Assembly (NCBI GenBank): GCA_029891385.1
Contig: CM057230.1
Span: 33,435,402-33,499,401, forward strand
Length of the DNA: 64,000 nucleotides
Source: Erythroxylum novogranatense
Taxonomy: Eukaryota; Streptophyta; Magnoliopsida; Malpighiales; Erythroxylaceae
Reading direction: 5' to 3'
Made by a program: the position numbers and the translations under genes. Each line of letters begins with the position of its first letter. The stretch's first letter is position 1. This document shows, piece after piece, positions 44,463 through 55,377 of the stretch. The notes below the pieces were generated by a model. That model searched no databases and had not been told where the DNA came from. It worked only from the letters and a program-made list of their open reading frames with translations.

Positions 44463-44679
44463 GAGCATCACATGCACGTGTATTTACCAACCAAATTGAC
44501 CATGTCAAATGGTTGTTATGATAAGAAATGATCTCTGCTATTTGTTAGCTACAATATAGGTTTTTCAAATTCAAATTACTTATATGTAAATCAGTGATAG
44601 ATGGCTTGTACAGTTGTATTTAAACTCTTGTAAACAATGAACAAGGTTAAGCATTCTTTGCCAATTACTTGCATTTACA
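44458..44679 (+). repeat. 3' LTR of copia-1
   Basis: 222-bp copy of 39954-40175 with five substitutions, no indel. Followed by TSD GCGAC (44680-44684). Confidence 0.92.
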
Positions 44680-45019
44680 GCGACCAACAACGTCACCCCA
44701 TCGAGCTCCACTGAATGGTGCAACGGTTTGCTCAGATCTACCTCAACTGCTACCCACGTATATTTACCATGCTAAACTTGGAGAGTAGTTTCGTCTATCT
44801 TCACAGTATGGCCAATGATGTTGCCCAATGCAACAAGTCTTTGGGGATGATACCTGGCGATGGATAGCTCAGGAAAATGGATCCAAACCACCACCTTGTC
44901 AAGCTTCGCGTGCGATGGCCGGAACTCTGGAACCCAACGCTGCACTAAAATCTCTTATCTGAAGATTGTCCAGGGCCCTTGGGTTAATATGCGCATATAA
45001 TCTTCTTCCTCCTTGAAAC
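44680..45019 (-). pseudogene. LINE ORF1, DUF4283-like middle part
   Basis: Sense strand gives FKEEEDYMRILTQGPWTIFR, a TAA or TAG-type break, then RWVPEFRP, VVWIHFPELSIARYHP and VAVEVDLSKPLHHSVELDGV. This is the conserved second half of the DUF4283 domain of plant LINE ORF1. It joins 59427 across copia-2 and 39953 across copia-1. Confidence 0.87.
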
Positions 45020-45231
45020 TATGAAGAATATGAAGAGAGAGAAAAATATCTAACTCTCTGTTATTTCGTAATGAACTCAAAAAGAGCTTAAATACAGTGT
45101 TAAACTGTACAAGTAAAGTAACTGTATAAGAAAAAGTAATTTTACTAACTATCAACCCGAAATAAATAAAAACCCCTTGTTAACAAAGAGTCAAAGACAA
45201 ACTGTAAACTGTAAATCTATAAATCTGTACA
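45020..45231 (-). repeat. 3' LTR of copia-2
   Basis: Plus-strand TATGAAGAATATGAAGAG ... AAATCTGTACA. The PPT (sense GAGGGGGGGA, complement of 45232-45241) abuts it. Confidence 0.92.
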
Positions 45232-45241
45232 TCCCCCCCTC

Positions 45242-45842
45242 AAGTTGGACTTTGATGAAAATCAAGCAAAGCCAACTTGGACAATAAACGATGAAAGAGA
45301 GGAGCAGCAAGAGGCTTAGTGAAGAGGTCAGCAATCTGCAAAGAAGAAGCCACGTGAACTAGGGAAATGAAACCCTGTTTGTATTGATTTCGCACCATAT
45401 GACAGTCAATATCTATGTGTTTAGTGCGTTCATGGAAAACAGGGTTAGAAGTAATGTGAATGGCATATTTGTTGTCACAATAAAAAGGAACCAGAAGAGA
45501 AACGGAGACCCATAAATCAGCAAGTAAATAACTAACCCACTGCAGCTCACATACAACAGACGCCATTGCGCGGTACTCTGCTTCTGCAGAACTGCGAGAA
45601 ACCGTGGTCTGACGCTTTGTCTTCCAAGAAATCGGACAACCACCCAAGAAGATGCAAAAACTCGTCAAGGACTTCCTGTTCGTGAGCAGGAAAATGAAGA
45701 CCCAAAGAAGGAGTACCTTTGAGATACTTCAACACATGAATGGCGTGAAGAAGATGAACCTCTCTCGGATGCTGTAAGAACTGGCTAAGTTGCTACACAC
45801 TATAAGTAATATCTGGCCTAGAGAAACCTAAATACAACAATC
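45242..45842 (-). pseudogene. pol: Copia-2 RNase H (C-terminal pol)
   Basis: Sense order: LKYLKGTPSLGLHFPAHEQE (45660-45735), then a frame change in which the catalytic YSDADWA block is damaged, then ISWKTKRQTTVSRSSAEAEY, LWVSVSLLVPFYCDNKYAIH, HERTKHIDIDCHMVRNQ and LQIADLFTKPLAAPLF (45240-45668). The ADLFTKPL ending is the usual copia pol terminus. It continues the RT at 55378 across copia-3. Confidence 0.9.
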
Positions 45843-46889
45843 TGAAGTGAATCACAAGTTAATACAACACTTATAAAATGATAATAGAATGCACGAGAAG
45901 GGGGGGTTGAATTGTGTATTCCCCTTTTTGAATATTTTTTTTTCAAATTACTTGTTAGAAATAAAATTCTTTCTGTAATTTTATTAATCCTAATTGATCA
46001 AAACTTTTCAATGCTAAGTATATGAATAGTAAATAAAGATCAACTTTGAAACTAAAAGTAAGATAGAGAGTGAGAGTAGTAGACACGCAGATTTATCCTG
46101 GTTCACCCCAAACCGTGGGCTACGTCCAGTCCTCAGAGTTTCTTCTGACATTTCACTATCTCTTCAAACTTTACAAGTATTCTTTCACGAGCCTCTTCAG
46201 GTCTCTACACTAGTATTCTTTCACACTTAGCCTCTGCAGGCTATCTGTACAACTCTTTCTTTTCAGAAAAGTATTTGAACACTTTGTTACAAAGAAGATA
46301 GCGTTCACTAATTTGCACTTAATCGCTTTTCACTTTGTGTAATTTTTCTTAAAACAATTTAACTCGCAGCCTTCGACTTCGACTTGTATTTATAGCCTTC
46401 ATCTCAGAATCGCTTCTTGATTCTTGAATCTTGAATCTTTAATCTTTAAAGAAACAGTTAATCAGTTGAGTTTCAGAATTCAACTCGAATCGACTCTTGC
46501 GTCTGTTTCTTTTCTGCGCTCAAGGCTCGCTCGCTTAAGGCCTGCTCTGGCTCTGCGGCTCGCTCGCTTCGCTTTGCGTCTCAGGTTCTGCTTTGCTTTG
46601 CGCCTGCGTCTGCGTCGCTTTCTTTTCGCGCCTATATCTACATTTGTGTCTTTGTCTGCTTATTGTCTTGTGTCATCTCGCTCGTGTTGATTTTTACTTT
46701 GACAAACTTCGCCTTTGTTTGACTTGTATCAACTTCGCTCAGATCTAATCGATGTCTTGCAACTTCGCTCAGAGCACGCCTTCTTCGTCTGCTCTCAATT
46801 GCTCAGGATCGTTTTGTTTTTCTTGTTTTGATCTCACTATATTTGTTATACATCAAAATCATTTATATGTAAAGTCATTCGACTTAACA
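45843..46889 (-). repeat. 3' LTR of copia-3
   Basis: Plus-strand TGAAGTGAATCACAAG ... GACTTAACA. Contains a CTGCGTCTG/GCTCGCTTCG-rich segment (46490-46650) whose repeat content differs strongly from the other LTR (54985-55110). Confidence 0.9.
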
Positions 46890-46890
46890 A

Positions 46891-46902
46891 TCTCCCCTTT
46901 TA
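46891..46902 (-). other. PPT of copia-3, and non-coding stretch behind it
   Basis: Sense AAAAGGGGAGA adjoining the 3' LTR start TGTTAAGTC. The stretch 46903-47603 between PPT and the extra ORF has no recognised coding sequence. Confidence 0.75.
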
Positions 46903-47603
46903 AATATAACAAATTACATACAAGAAAACAAAACAAAACAAAACAAAATTTACAGATGTTGCAAAATAAGACAAAAACAAACTTATCTTCTTCCCTGTCT
47001 TCGCTCATTGTGGTCACACCTTCTTCATCTAAACATCCTCTCCTCTTCTCGATTATTTTCTTCTTTTCTGCTCTCCCCTATTTGTTATAATCAAAATGAT
47101 TATCGATTTCGTTCTTCGCCAGCTCGCTATCATCTTCTTTAGATCATTCACCGCCTCCTTCATGTCATTGAGTTTACCACGTAATCATCGACTTCATCGA
47201 CGAAGAGGCTTGATCGCCTCACGATGGAGGAGCGAAAGGAATTGAAGTAGTATAGGCATCAAGATGGAGTGTAGTCTTCATTAATCTCAAAAGTAGTGGA
47301 CGAATGAATGTTGCAGCTTCAGAAGATTTAGATCAAAAGGAACCGGCAAGATCAAGAATCGCCTTCCTTGCAGGATAAAGCTTATGCTTCTATAGGCAGT
47401 GTACTAGATGAGGCCTAATACGAAGAACTGTCTAAACAAGGAACTCAAGAATGTTCCTCGTTTTATACTTCCCCACCGGATAGTCTTCCGCGACGATTTG
47501 TATGGCTGCAGCTCGCTTGATCTGGATCTTGTGCGCAGAATGCATGCTTCATCAATTTTCCGCACTTCTTCGCAACTCGATCTGCGAATGATCATCATCA
47601 ACA

Positions 47604-49401
47604 TTATCTTCGTGAAATAATTTTGACTTTCCCTTTGTTAAATCTTTTGTACGCCTTGCTGAATGTCCGAACAACCTTTATCTTTGTGTTCTCGTGATTG
47701 GGAACATAGTACACGCAAGGTGGACGCCTTGAGGGATATGGAAAATGATCGAGAAGCCTCAAGGTATCGTAAAAAGACTTCTCTTTTTCATTTAGTAACT
47801 GCCACGTGATACCATTAATCAACATAGGTTGCACCAGAGCTACTATTTTCTTCATTGGTTCAACACCGATTATAATAGCATTGCTCAGATTGGTAATAAC
47901 TTCTACCAATTTGATTTCCAACCTATATTTCCTCAAGAACTTCTGGTAGTTATATACCTTCAGACTTGGTTCATCATCAGCCAAATCTGGTACTATAGTT
48001 GCTTCTTGTTGTGTTCCCTTAGAAGTTTCCTGAACCGGCCATTCTTCTGCTGGTTCCTCCTTTATAATGCCAGGTGTCTCATGAACTGTGCTTTCATTCA
48101 CTGGTTCTTCTTGTTGGACCACAGGAGTATCCTGAACTGTAAAATGCTCAGTTTCTGTTTCAACTTGAACAAGACGTTATCTCTTTTGTAGACTAACATC
48201 CTCAGAGCTGAGATGCTCTTCTTTGACTAACCTTCTTAGTCTTTTCTCTCGCTTCGCTTAGTTTTGCTGATTTCTTCACGTGAAATTTTCCTTTAACAGA
48301 TTGTTGCTTTTTCTTCCTCTCGCCTCTTTAGATCTTCCGCCGTATCCTCTTCCGTAAGTGAGACTAAGGATCTTGTGACTTTGGCTGCACAAGATTTAGA
48401 AGTTTCTTCTCGCCTTTGTTCTCGGCAATCTTTTCTTCCTGTTGCCTCGAGTCCCGATTCTTGGAGATCGCTGGCTTTCTTCACAACTTCGCCAAGAGAC
48501 TTTCTCTTTGTCTCTTTAGTGCGCTTTGCTTTGCCCTCGAGATTGATTTTCTTCAAAAGAGGACTCGCCATTTTCATAAGAGGTCTCCCTAGGACTCTCC
48601 TTAATTCGGCAGTAGACGATTTGATACTTACAGGCGATTGAGAACTTGAGACAGGAGTCTTCTTCAATACACGCCCCTCGCTTTTGGTTTCTTTCAAGAA
48701 CCGCGTGATCTTTGTCTACCGTGCTAAGACCCATTTGCCGAATCGTGTGTGCATCGATTTTGCTCTTCACAGGAACAGTTTGTCTGATGCCGTGGTGCAG
48801 ACGAATACTAGATTCTATAAAAATCCTTGTCAAAATCATACCATAAGGATAACTGGAAGTTTCCTTTAACCCTTAACCATATAGTGAAAGATTAAAAGGG
48901 TAGATCTATAGGATTTCGATTGAGAAGAAAGAATGACATTGTTCGCCCAGAGTGGTCACCAAATGCCTCGAACCAACTCGGGAAGAATGCAATGAACAGA
49001 TTGCATGAAGAACTCGCCTTCTAATCGATTTGATGTCTTCTCTCTCTCGAATCATTTGTGCCATGAGCGCCTCTTGACATCTTCTTCTTTCATTCCAATC
49101 GAGGACATCCATCCGCCTTGGTAGACAGTTTTCCAACCGATGGGCAACCAGCCACCTTCCTTATCAAATCCTTTGTGACAATAAGCGATATTCTATCCAC
49201 AGAGGATACAATAGTGTCTTCTATCGACGAGCGCTCTTCCGTAACTCATAAACCTCGTCCGCATAGACAGATTCTCGAATCTGAAAGAAGTTCTTCCAAC
49301 CAGCTCTTGTGATCTCTGGTTTTACATCCATGTCGTCTCTCCTCAGTGACTCAAAATCCACAAGTCTTCCATAAACCATGGTTGCTTCCATTGTATAGAG
49401 T
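47604..49401 (-). pseudogene. Extra ORF (ORF3) of copia-3, broken into three parts
   Basis: Located after pol, same strand, where Sireviruses often carry an envelope-like or unknown ORF. The first part begins MEATMVYGRLVDFESLRRDD and continues ITRAGWKNFFQIRESVYADE (49221-49401); this resembles the N-terminus of the plant 'putative transposon protein' family, from memory. The middle (48293-48840) is Lys/Arg/Glu/Ser-rich and low in complexity. The last part (47604-48122) has YQKFLRKYRLEIKLVEVITN and HFPYPSRRPPCVYYVPNHEN. No signal peptide or clear membrane helix is seen, so I do not call it env. Frame changes near 48200, 48850 and 49200 break it. Confidence 0.6.
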
Positions 49402-49689
49402 GAAAGATTATCTTCTGAGAAACTTTTGAGTGAGAAGATTTTGAGAGAATTGGTCAAGTAGAAATGAACCGTTAGGAGATGATGAAAAGACTGCTATAAA
49501 CTCATCTCAGTCTACTTATAGGGTTATAGACTGATGGGTTCTCAAATCATTAAGAACCTCGAGTTTATTAGATATTTTCTTCCAAAAATCTTCCTTGTGA
49601 GAGAAGTTACCAGCTGTAACTCATTGTGTATAACGCCGTTAGTTTCTCACGTTATTCTAGCCTAACTGCTCATTTAGCATCACCATATT

Positions 49690-51060
49690 GAGATTGCGTC
49701 TTATCTTCTGAAAACGCTCTTCACTCAAGGGTTTAGTGAAGATGTCCGCCTATCAAGCTCGTTTCAACGAACTTTAGAAGCACCACCTTTCTCGAACGTA
49801 GTCTCTCGTGAAATGATGTCCGACTTCTATATGCTTTACTCGAATGTCAATTGATTCTTTGATGATTTATCAGACTTTGGTGTTGTCGCAATAAATTGGA
49901 ATCTCCTCCTCCTTAACTGAATAGTCTTTAAGTCGATACTTGATCCACAAGGTTCGTGAACAAAGAACTTCATGCGGTATATATATTCGCTTCACCGGCT
50001 GATAGAGCAATTGAGCTTTGTCTCTTGCTTGACCAGAGACTAGATTTCCTCCAAGAAAGTGACATCATCCACTTGTGCTCTTTCTTTCAATTCTATCTCC
50101 GGCATAGTCCGCATCACAGTATCCGATTAACTGAAATCTTTACCTTTCTCAAACATTAAGCAAAGATCAAGAGTACTACTAGATATCTCAAAATTCTTTT
50201 AACAAAGAAGAAATGAGACTCTCTAGATCGGCTTGAATCTTGCACACAAGCATACACCCAATGTAATATCGTGTCTACTTGCTATAAGATACAATAAAGA
50301 ACCGATCATCCCTCTATATAGGGTTTGATCCACCTTCTTACCAAGTTCGTCTTTCGACAAAAGGTTTGAAGGATGCATCGGAGTTGCCATTGGCTTCACA
50401 TTATTCATGTCAAACTTATTCAACAACTCTTTCACATACTTCTGTTGATGAATGAAGATCTTCTTGGTCCGCTTAACTTGCAACCCAAGAAAGAACTTTA
50501 ATTCACCCATCATACTCATTTCAAATTCGCTTATTAGACTCTCAAACTTCAAGCATAACCCTTTCAAGTAGCACCAAATATGATATCATCAACGAATCAT
50601 TTAAGATAAAATCATTTCGAGAACTTTTCCTCAAGAGCGCCTTATCAACTTGACCTCTGTTGAAACCATTTTCTATTAAGAAAGTACTCAGACGATCATA
50701 CCAAGCTCGGGAGCTTGCTTCAGTCAGATAAGGCTTTGTGAAGTCTATAGACATAACTGGATTTTTAACATCTTCAAAGCCGGAGGTTGTTTCACATAGA
50801 CTTCTTCGCCTATAAAGCCATTCGTAAATGCACTCTTAACATCCATCTGAAACAACTTTATATCGTGACAGATTGCATATGCCAACAAAATCCTTATAGC
50901 TTCAAGTCTCGCCATCGAGCATATGTTTCGTTGTAGTCTATTCCTTCTTGCCGATTGTAGCCTTGTGCTACTAATCCGCCTCATATTTACTCACTCTTCC
51001 TTATTCGTCTAGCTTATTCTTGAAAACCCATCCGGTTCCAATAATGGATTTCTTAGGAGG
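49690..51060 (-). pseudogene. pol: Copia-3 reverse transcriptase and RNase H
   Basis: Sense pieces: RLEAIRILLAYAICHDIKLF then QMDVKSAFTNGFIGEEVYVK (50745-50984), SSRAWYDRLSTFLIENGFNR (50542-50754), VDDIIFGAT (about 50575-50600, catalytic box in a shifted frame), FEMSMMGELKFFLGLQVKRT (50223-50567), and ADIFTKPLSEERF (near 49700), the RNase H end. The RNase H centre (49760-50220) is frameshifted. All pieces are in expected order for copia. Confidence 0.88.
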
Positions 51061-52460
51061 TTTTGGAACCAAGGACCGACGTTATTCCTTATGAATTGGT
51101 TCACTCTTCTTGCATGGCTAACACCCAAGCATCGTCTTCAAGAGCTTCCTCAACCTTCTTAGGTTCTACTTCGTAGATAAAAGCTACATTAGCTTCGTCT
51201 CAATCGACCTTGTCCTAACTCCTTCGAGGTCTCACCGATAATTAACTCTTCCGATGAGAACTTTTATACTTCCAATCTCGCCTTAGTTCTATAGTTTCGA
51301 ATATCTTCAATCTTATCCTCACGAGTGTCCGACGAGGAGTTTCGAGGCATCATCTAGGTTCTTTGAAGGACCTTCAATCTCCATGTCATCTTCCTTATGG
51401 GATTGAGAACTATCATCAAACTTGACATGAATTGTCTCTTCAACAGTCTTTGAAATCAAGTTGTAAACTCGAAAAGCCTTAGACGATGATGAGTAGCCTC
51501 GAAAGATTCATGGATAGGTCTTCGAGTCGAATTTATCCAACAGCTCTTTCGTATTCAGAATGGAACATTTGCACCCAAATGGATGAAAGTAGGATATGCT
51601 TGGTCTTCTTCCATTCCATAACTCGTAAGGAGTTTTCTTCAACATAGGTCGCAACAAGATCTTGTTCTGAATATAGCATGTTGTGTTCACAGCTTCTGCC
51701 CAGAAATACTTAGGAAGATTCATCTCACATAGCATGGTCCTTGCCATCTCTTGAACCGTCCTATTCTTTCTTTCAACAACTCCATTCTGTTGTGGAGTTC
51801 TAGGGGCCGAGAAGTTGTGGGAAATTCCATTCTCTTCACAGAAAACTCTAAACTTCTCATTTTCAAACTTCCACCATGATCACTCCCGATACTAGCAATG
51901 GACATTCCTTTTCGCTCAGAACTTTTCGGATAGAGTTCTAAAGCACTTAAAGGACTCATCTTTGTGTGATAAAAATAATATCCAACAAAATCGAGTAAAG
52001 TCATCAACAATGACAAATCCATATTTCTTTCTGCCAAGACTTAATGTCCTTGTAGGACCAAATAAATCCATATGTAATAATTCTAAAGGTCTTCAAGACG
52101 TTACAAAACTTTTTAAGAGAAAGAGGTTTTAACTTGTTTTCCTTTAAACAATTTTCACAGAAAACTTCTTTATCAAAACTTATTTTTGGCAAACCTCTTA
52201 CTAAATCATGTTTTACCAATTTTGAAATATGTTTCAAAGAGACATGACCTAGATTTTTATGCCAGATTAGTCTTTCTTCTTCAGAAGATAGAAAACATGA
52301 AATATTTTGATTTTGAAAATCTTCTAAATTGATTTTGTAAAGGTTGTTTCTTCTCTTGGCAGAGAAAAGTATAGACCCATCTTTGTTTCTGACTTCACAA
52401 AGATTTTGATTGAATGTAACTGTGAAACCAGAATCACACAACTGACTCACACTAATCAAG
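51061..52460 (-). pseudogene. pol: Copia-3 GAG-pre-integrase and integrase
   Basis: Sense order: [17 protein letters not shown] start and RLIWHKNLGHVSLKHISKLV with ENCLK (52004-52459), giving the His and Cys of the zinc-binding pre-integrase; core with GSDHGGSL (decayed TDHGGEF) and RMELLKERIGRFKRW-like (decayed VVERKNR) in 51720-52037; then MARTMLCEMNLPKYFWAEAV and YELWNGRRPSISYFHPFGCK (51508-51747). 51061-51507 is the low-conservation integrase/RT linker, in pieces. Confidence 0.87.
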
Positions 52461-54298
52461 TTATGCTTTAGACCATCAACAAGCAGTACATTATTTATGC
52501 ATGCAAAGGAATCTTTACCTATTTTTCCGATTCCAATGATTTTGCCTCACTGGTTGTCTCCAAAGTTACTAATCCTCCTTTCTTATATCAAGGTCTAGGA
52601 ACATAGACCTTCTTCCGCCATGTGTCGCGAGCATCCACCGCCTAAATACTAATGGTGCTCACAGTATCTTCCAAGGAAGGATATCTGCGCAGGAGAAACT
52701 ATTTTATTTCTTGGTACCTAAATTTTTTGGGTCCTTTATGGTTAGTAGTATGCACATGATGTAATCTATAATGCATATTACTCGGACATTGATTAAAATG
52801 TGTTGTCCTATTTCTTCCTTTTTAGAGACAAAATTATTACGAGACCGAGTATTGTTTCCAAAGAAACCCTAAACCAGTCTTATCACTAGGATGTCTACAT
52901 TTTCCTAGCATATCATTCATTTTCTTTGTACTCTCAAGGAAAGTAGCTAGATCAAATTGATAGATTCTTGATCCTTAGCTTGTCGATTAATCTCATCCGA
53001 TCCGCCTACAAGTTTCCTTTTAACTTCTAACTCCTTTTTAAGCAAATATTTTCTCTCTATTTTCTCAAGATGTTTAATATTCTTCAGATACTTTTCTTCA
53101 ACAATTGTACTGCTTCGAATAGCATGAGAATCTTCTAACAATTCTGAATATGCATCATGCAAGTTATCATAATCGAATTTTACCTCCTCATCACTATCTT
53201 CTTCACCATTAGGCAAATATTTGCATGTTCGATGACTCGGAGCTCAGATTCGATTCAGATGAATCTAGATCCTCCCATGTTGCCATCATGCTTTTCTTGC
53301 CTTCTTTACTCTTCTTAGGTTTCTTCGAGAGTAGGCATTCGACTTGTAGTGTCCAGCTGATTGCACTCGTAGCAAATGATAGAAGACTTTTCCGCTTGGC
53401 TTCATTTTTTCCATTCTTTCTTAATGTCCGTTACTTCGGGCTTCTTTTTCCACATACGCCTTATCTTTCCGAAATGAAAGATAATTCGTCATCTTCATCA
53501 CTTGACTCGATTGATTGACCGGAGTTATCATCCTTGATTCTTCAATCTTCAATACCTTCGATGACTTCCTCCTTCTCTCGAGTCTTATGATTCTTCCGTC
53601 CGCCTTCAAGTTATTGACTTGTCTCGCTTGGGCTTGTCTTCAAGATTGAGTTCTACTTCATGAATCTTCAAGGATCCCAAAGAACTCATCTAGCTTCAAA
53701 GACGCTCAAGTCTTTTGCTTCAGACCGCAGCTTACTTTAGGTCTCCATCTCTTAGAAGGCTTCTTAGGATCTTTCAACATGATCTTGGTTATTGTAAGTC
53801 CTTCCAAGAGCTTTTAATCCGCTGACAATTGTTTGAAATCTTCCAAACATTTGATCAATAGATACTTCATCTTCCATCCTGAAAAGTTCATATTGATGTA
53901 CAAGAATACTTATCTTGGATTCTTTAACTTGACTAGTGCCTTCATGAGCAATGGACAATGTGTCCCACATCTCTTTTGCAGGTCGCAACCATGCACTTTG
54001 TCGTATTCGCTTCGCTAGGCACATGTTAAGAAGAATTTCGCCTTTGAATTCAGCTTGTATTCTTGCTTTCGATCACCGTCCATCCGCTTCGTGGAATACA
54101 ACTACCTTCTTCATCTACGGTATATAGGTCCGTTTCTATTACGTCCCAAAGGTCTACATGTAGATTCGATGAATAACCGCATTCTATCTTTCCAAGAATG
54201 GTAGTCTTTCCATTGAATGCCGGAAGTCTAGTGATCGAGGCTCCTTCAGCGATGTATACATGTGACTCCGCCATTATCTTTAATCCACACTTCGCCAA
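52461..54298 (-). pseudogene. gag-pro: Copia-3 gag and protease
   Basis: Two in-frame ATGs are possible: 54298 and, better by family (MAESHVYIAEGASITR), 54274. Sense order: FNGK and VDLWDVIE (54050-54298), MWDTLSIAHEGTSQVKESKI and EDEVSIDQMFGRFQTIVSGL (53764-54024), both UBN2/gag marks; acidic and coiled linker; knuckle start CYECNQ (about 53350-53380); a long 52947-53216 piece with YSELLEDSHAIR; protease remnant DGCSRHMAE (about 52605-52630), the copia DSGCSxHM box with frame damage. Confidence 0.85.
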
Positions 54299-54317
54299 AG
54301 TGATTCTTGGATACCAA

Positions 54318-54329
54318 GCTCTGATACCA
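54318..54329 (-). other. PBS of copia-3
   Basis: Minus strand TGGTATCAGAGC, two bases inside the LTR start at 54332. Confidence 0.88.
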
Positions 54330-54331
54330 AT

Positions 54332-55377
54332 TGAAGTGAATCACAAGTTAATACAACACTTATAAAATGATAATAGAATGCACGAGAAGGGGGGGTTGAA
54401 TTGTGTATTCCCCTTTTTGAATATTTTTTTTTCAAATTACTTGTTAGAAATAAAAATTCTTTACAGAATTCTTATTAATCCTAATTGATCAAAACTTTTC
54501 AATGCTAAGTATATGAATAGTAAATAAAGATCAACTTTGAAACTAAAAGTAAGATAGAGAGTGAGAGTAGTAGACACGCAGATTTATCCTGGTTCACCCC
54601 AAACCGTGGGCTACATCCAGTCCTCAGAGTTTCTTCTGACATTTCACTATCTTTTCAAACTTTACAAGTATTCTTTCACGAGCCTCTTCAGGTCTCTACA
54701 CCAAGATTCTTTCACACTTAGCCTCCGCAGTTATCTCAGATAACTCTTTCTTTTCGTAAAAGTATTTGAACACTTTGTTACAAGAAGATAGCGTTCACTA
54801 ATTTGCACTTAATCGCTTTTTCACTTTGTGTAATTTTTCTTAAAACAACTAACTCTGCAGCCTTCGACTTCGACTTGTTTTATAGCCTTCGCTCAGAATC
54901 GCTTCTTGATTCTTGAATCTTGAATCTTTAATCTTTAAAGAAACGGTTAATCAGTTGAGTTCAGAATTAACTCGAATCGACTCTTGCGCGCTTCTGTTTT
55001 TTTCTCGCTCAAGGCTCGCTTTCGCCAAGGCTCAGGTTTTGCTTTGCTTTTGCGTCTGCTCTGCGTCTGCTTTGCTTTTGCGTCTGCGCTCAAGGCTCGC
55101 TTTTCTTTCTGCCTCAGATCTACATTTGTGTCTTTGTCTGCTTATTTTCTTGTGTCATCTGCTCGTGTTGATTTTTTACTTTGACAAACTTCGTCTGTGT
55201 TTGACTTGTATCAACTTCGCTCAGATCTCGATCGATGTCTTGCAACTTCGCCTCAGATACGCCTTCTTCATCTGCTCCAATTCGCTCTGCAGGATCGTTT
55301 TGTTTTTCTTGTTTTTGATCTCACTATATTTGTTATACATCAAAATCATTTATATGTAAAGTCATTTTGACTTAACA
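54332..55377 (-). repeat. 5' LTR of copia-3
   Basis: Plus-strand TGAAGTGAATCACAAG ... GACTTAACA; pairs with 45843-46889. Differences are mainly small indels in the CTG/GCG-rich segment. Confidence 0.9.

Larger units (their letters stand above)
39954..44679 (+). mobile_element. Ty1/copia element 'copia-1' (4.7 kb, Ale/Retrofit-like)
   Basis: Complete plus-strand element: LTRs 39954-40175 and 44458-44679 (222 bp each, five substitutions counted by eye), PBS, a nearly intact gag-pol, and PPT. TSD is GCGAA on the left and GCGAC on the right (4/5); the LINE frame rejoins as V-A-Y-E-G-L-P when GCGAC is taken as original. LTR termini are TA...CA rather than TG...CA. Short LTRs and compact size suggest the Ale/Retrofit lineage, an inference. 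Confidence 0.93.
45843..55377 (-). mobile_element. Ty1/copia element 'copia-3' (9.5 kb, Sirevirus-like) nested in copia-2
   Basis: Minus-strand element with LTRs 45843-46889 and 54332-55377 (~1.05 kb), PBS 54318-54329, PPT 46891-46902 and perfect TSD CAATC (45838-45842, 55378-55382). Sense order gag, protease, integrase, RT, RNase H, then an extra coding region of about 1.8 kb before the 3' LTR. The 1-kb LTR, AAAAGGGGAGA PPT and extra ORF after pol are typical of Sireviruses (SIRE/Maximus); lineage is inferred. Many stops and small indels. Confidence 0.92.

Noticed and set aside
47604..49401. Retroviral-type env gene in copia-3
   Set aside because: Position fits Sirevirus ORF3, but no signal peptide, membrane helix or cleavage site is visible.
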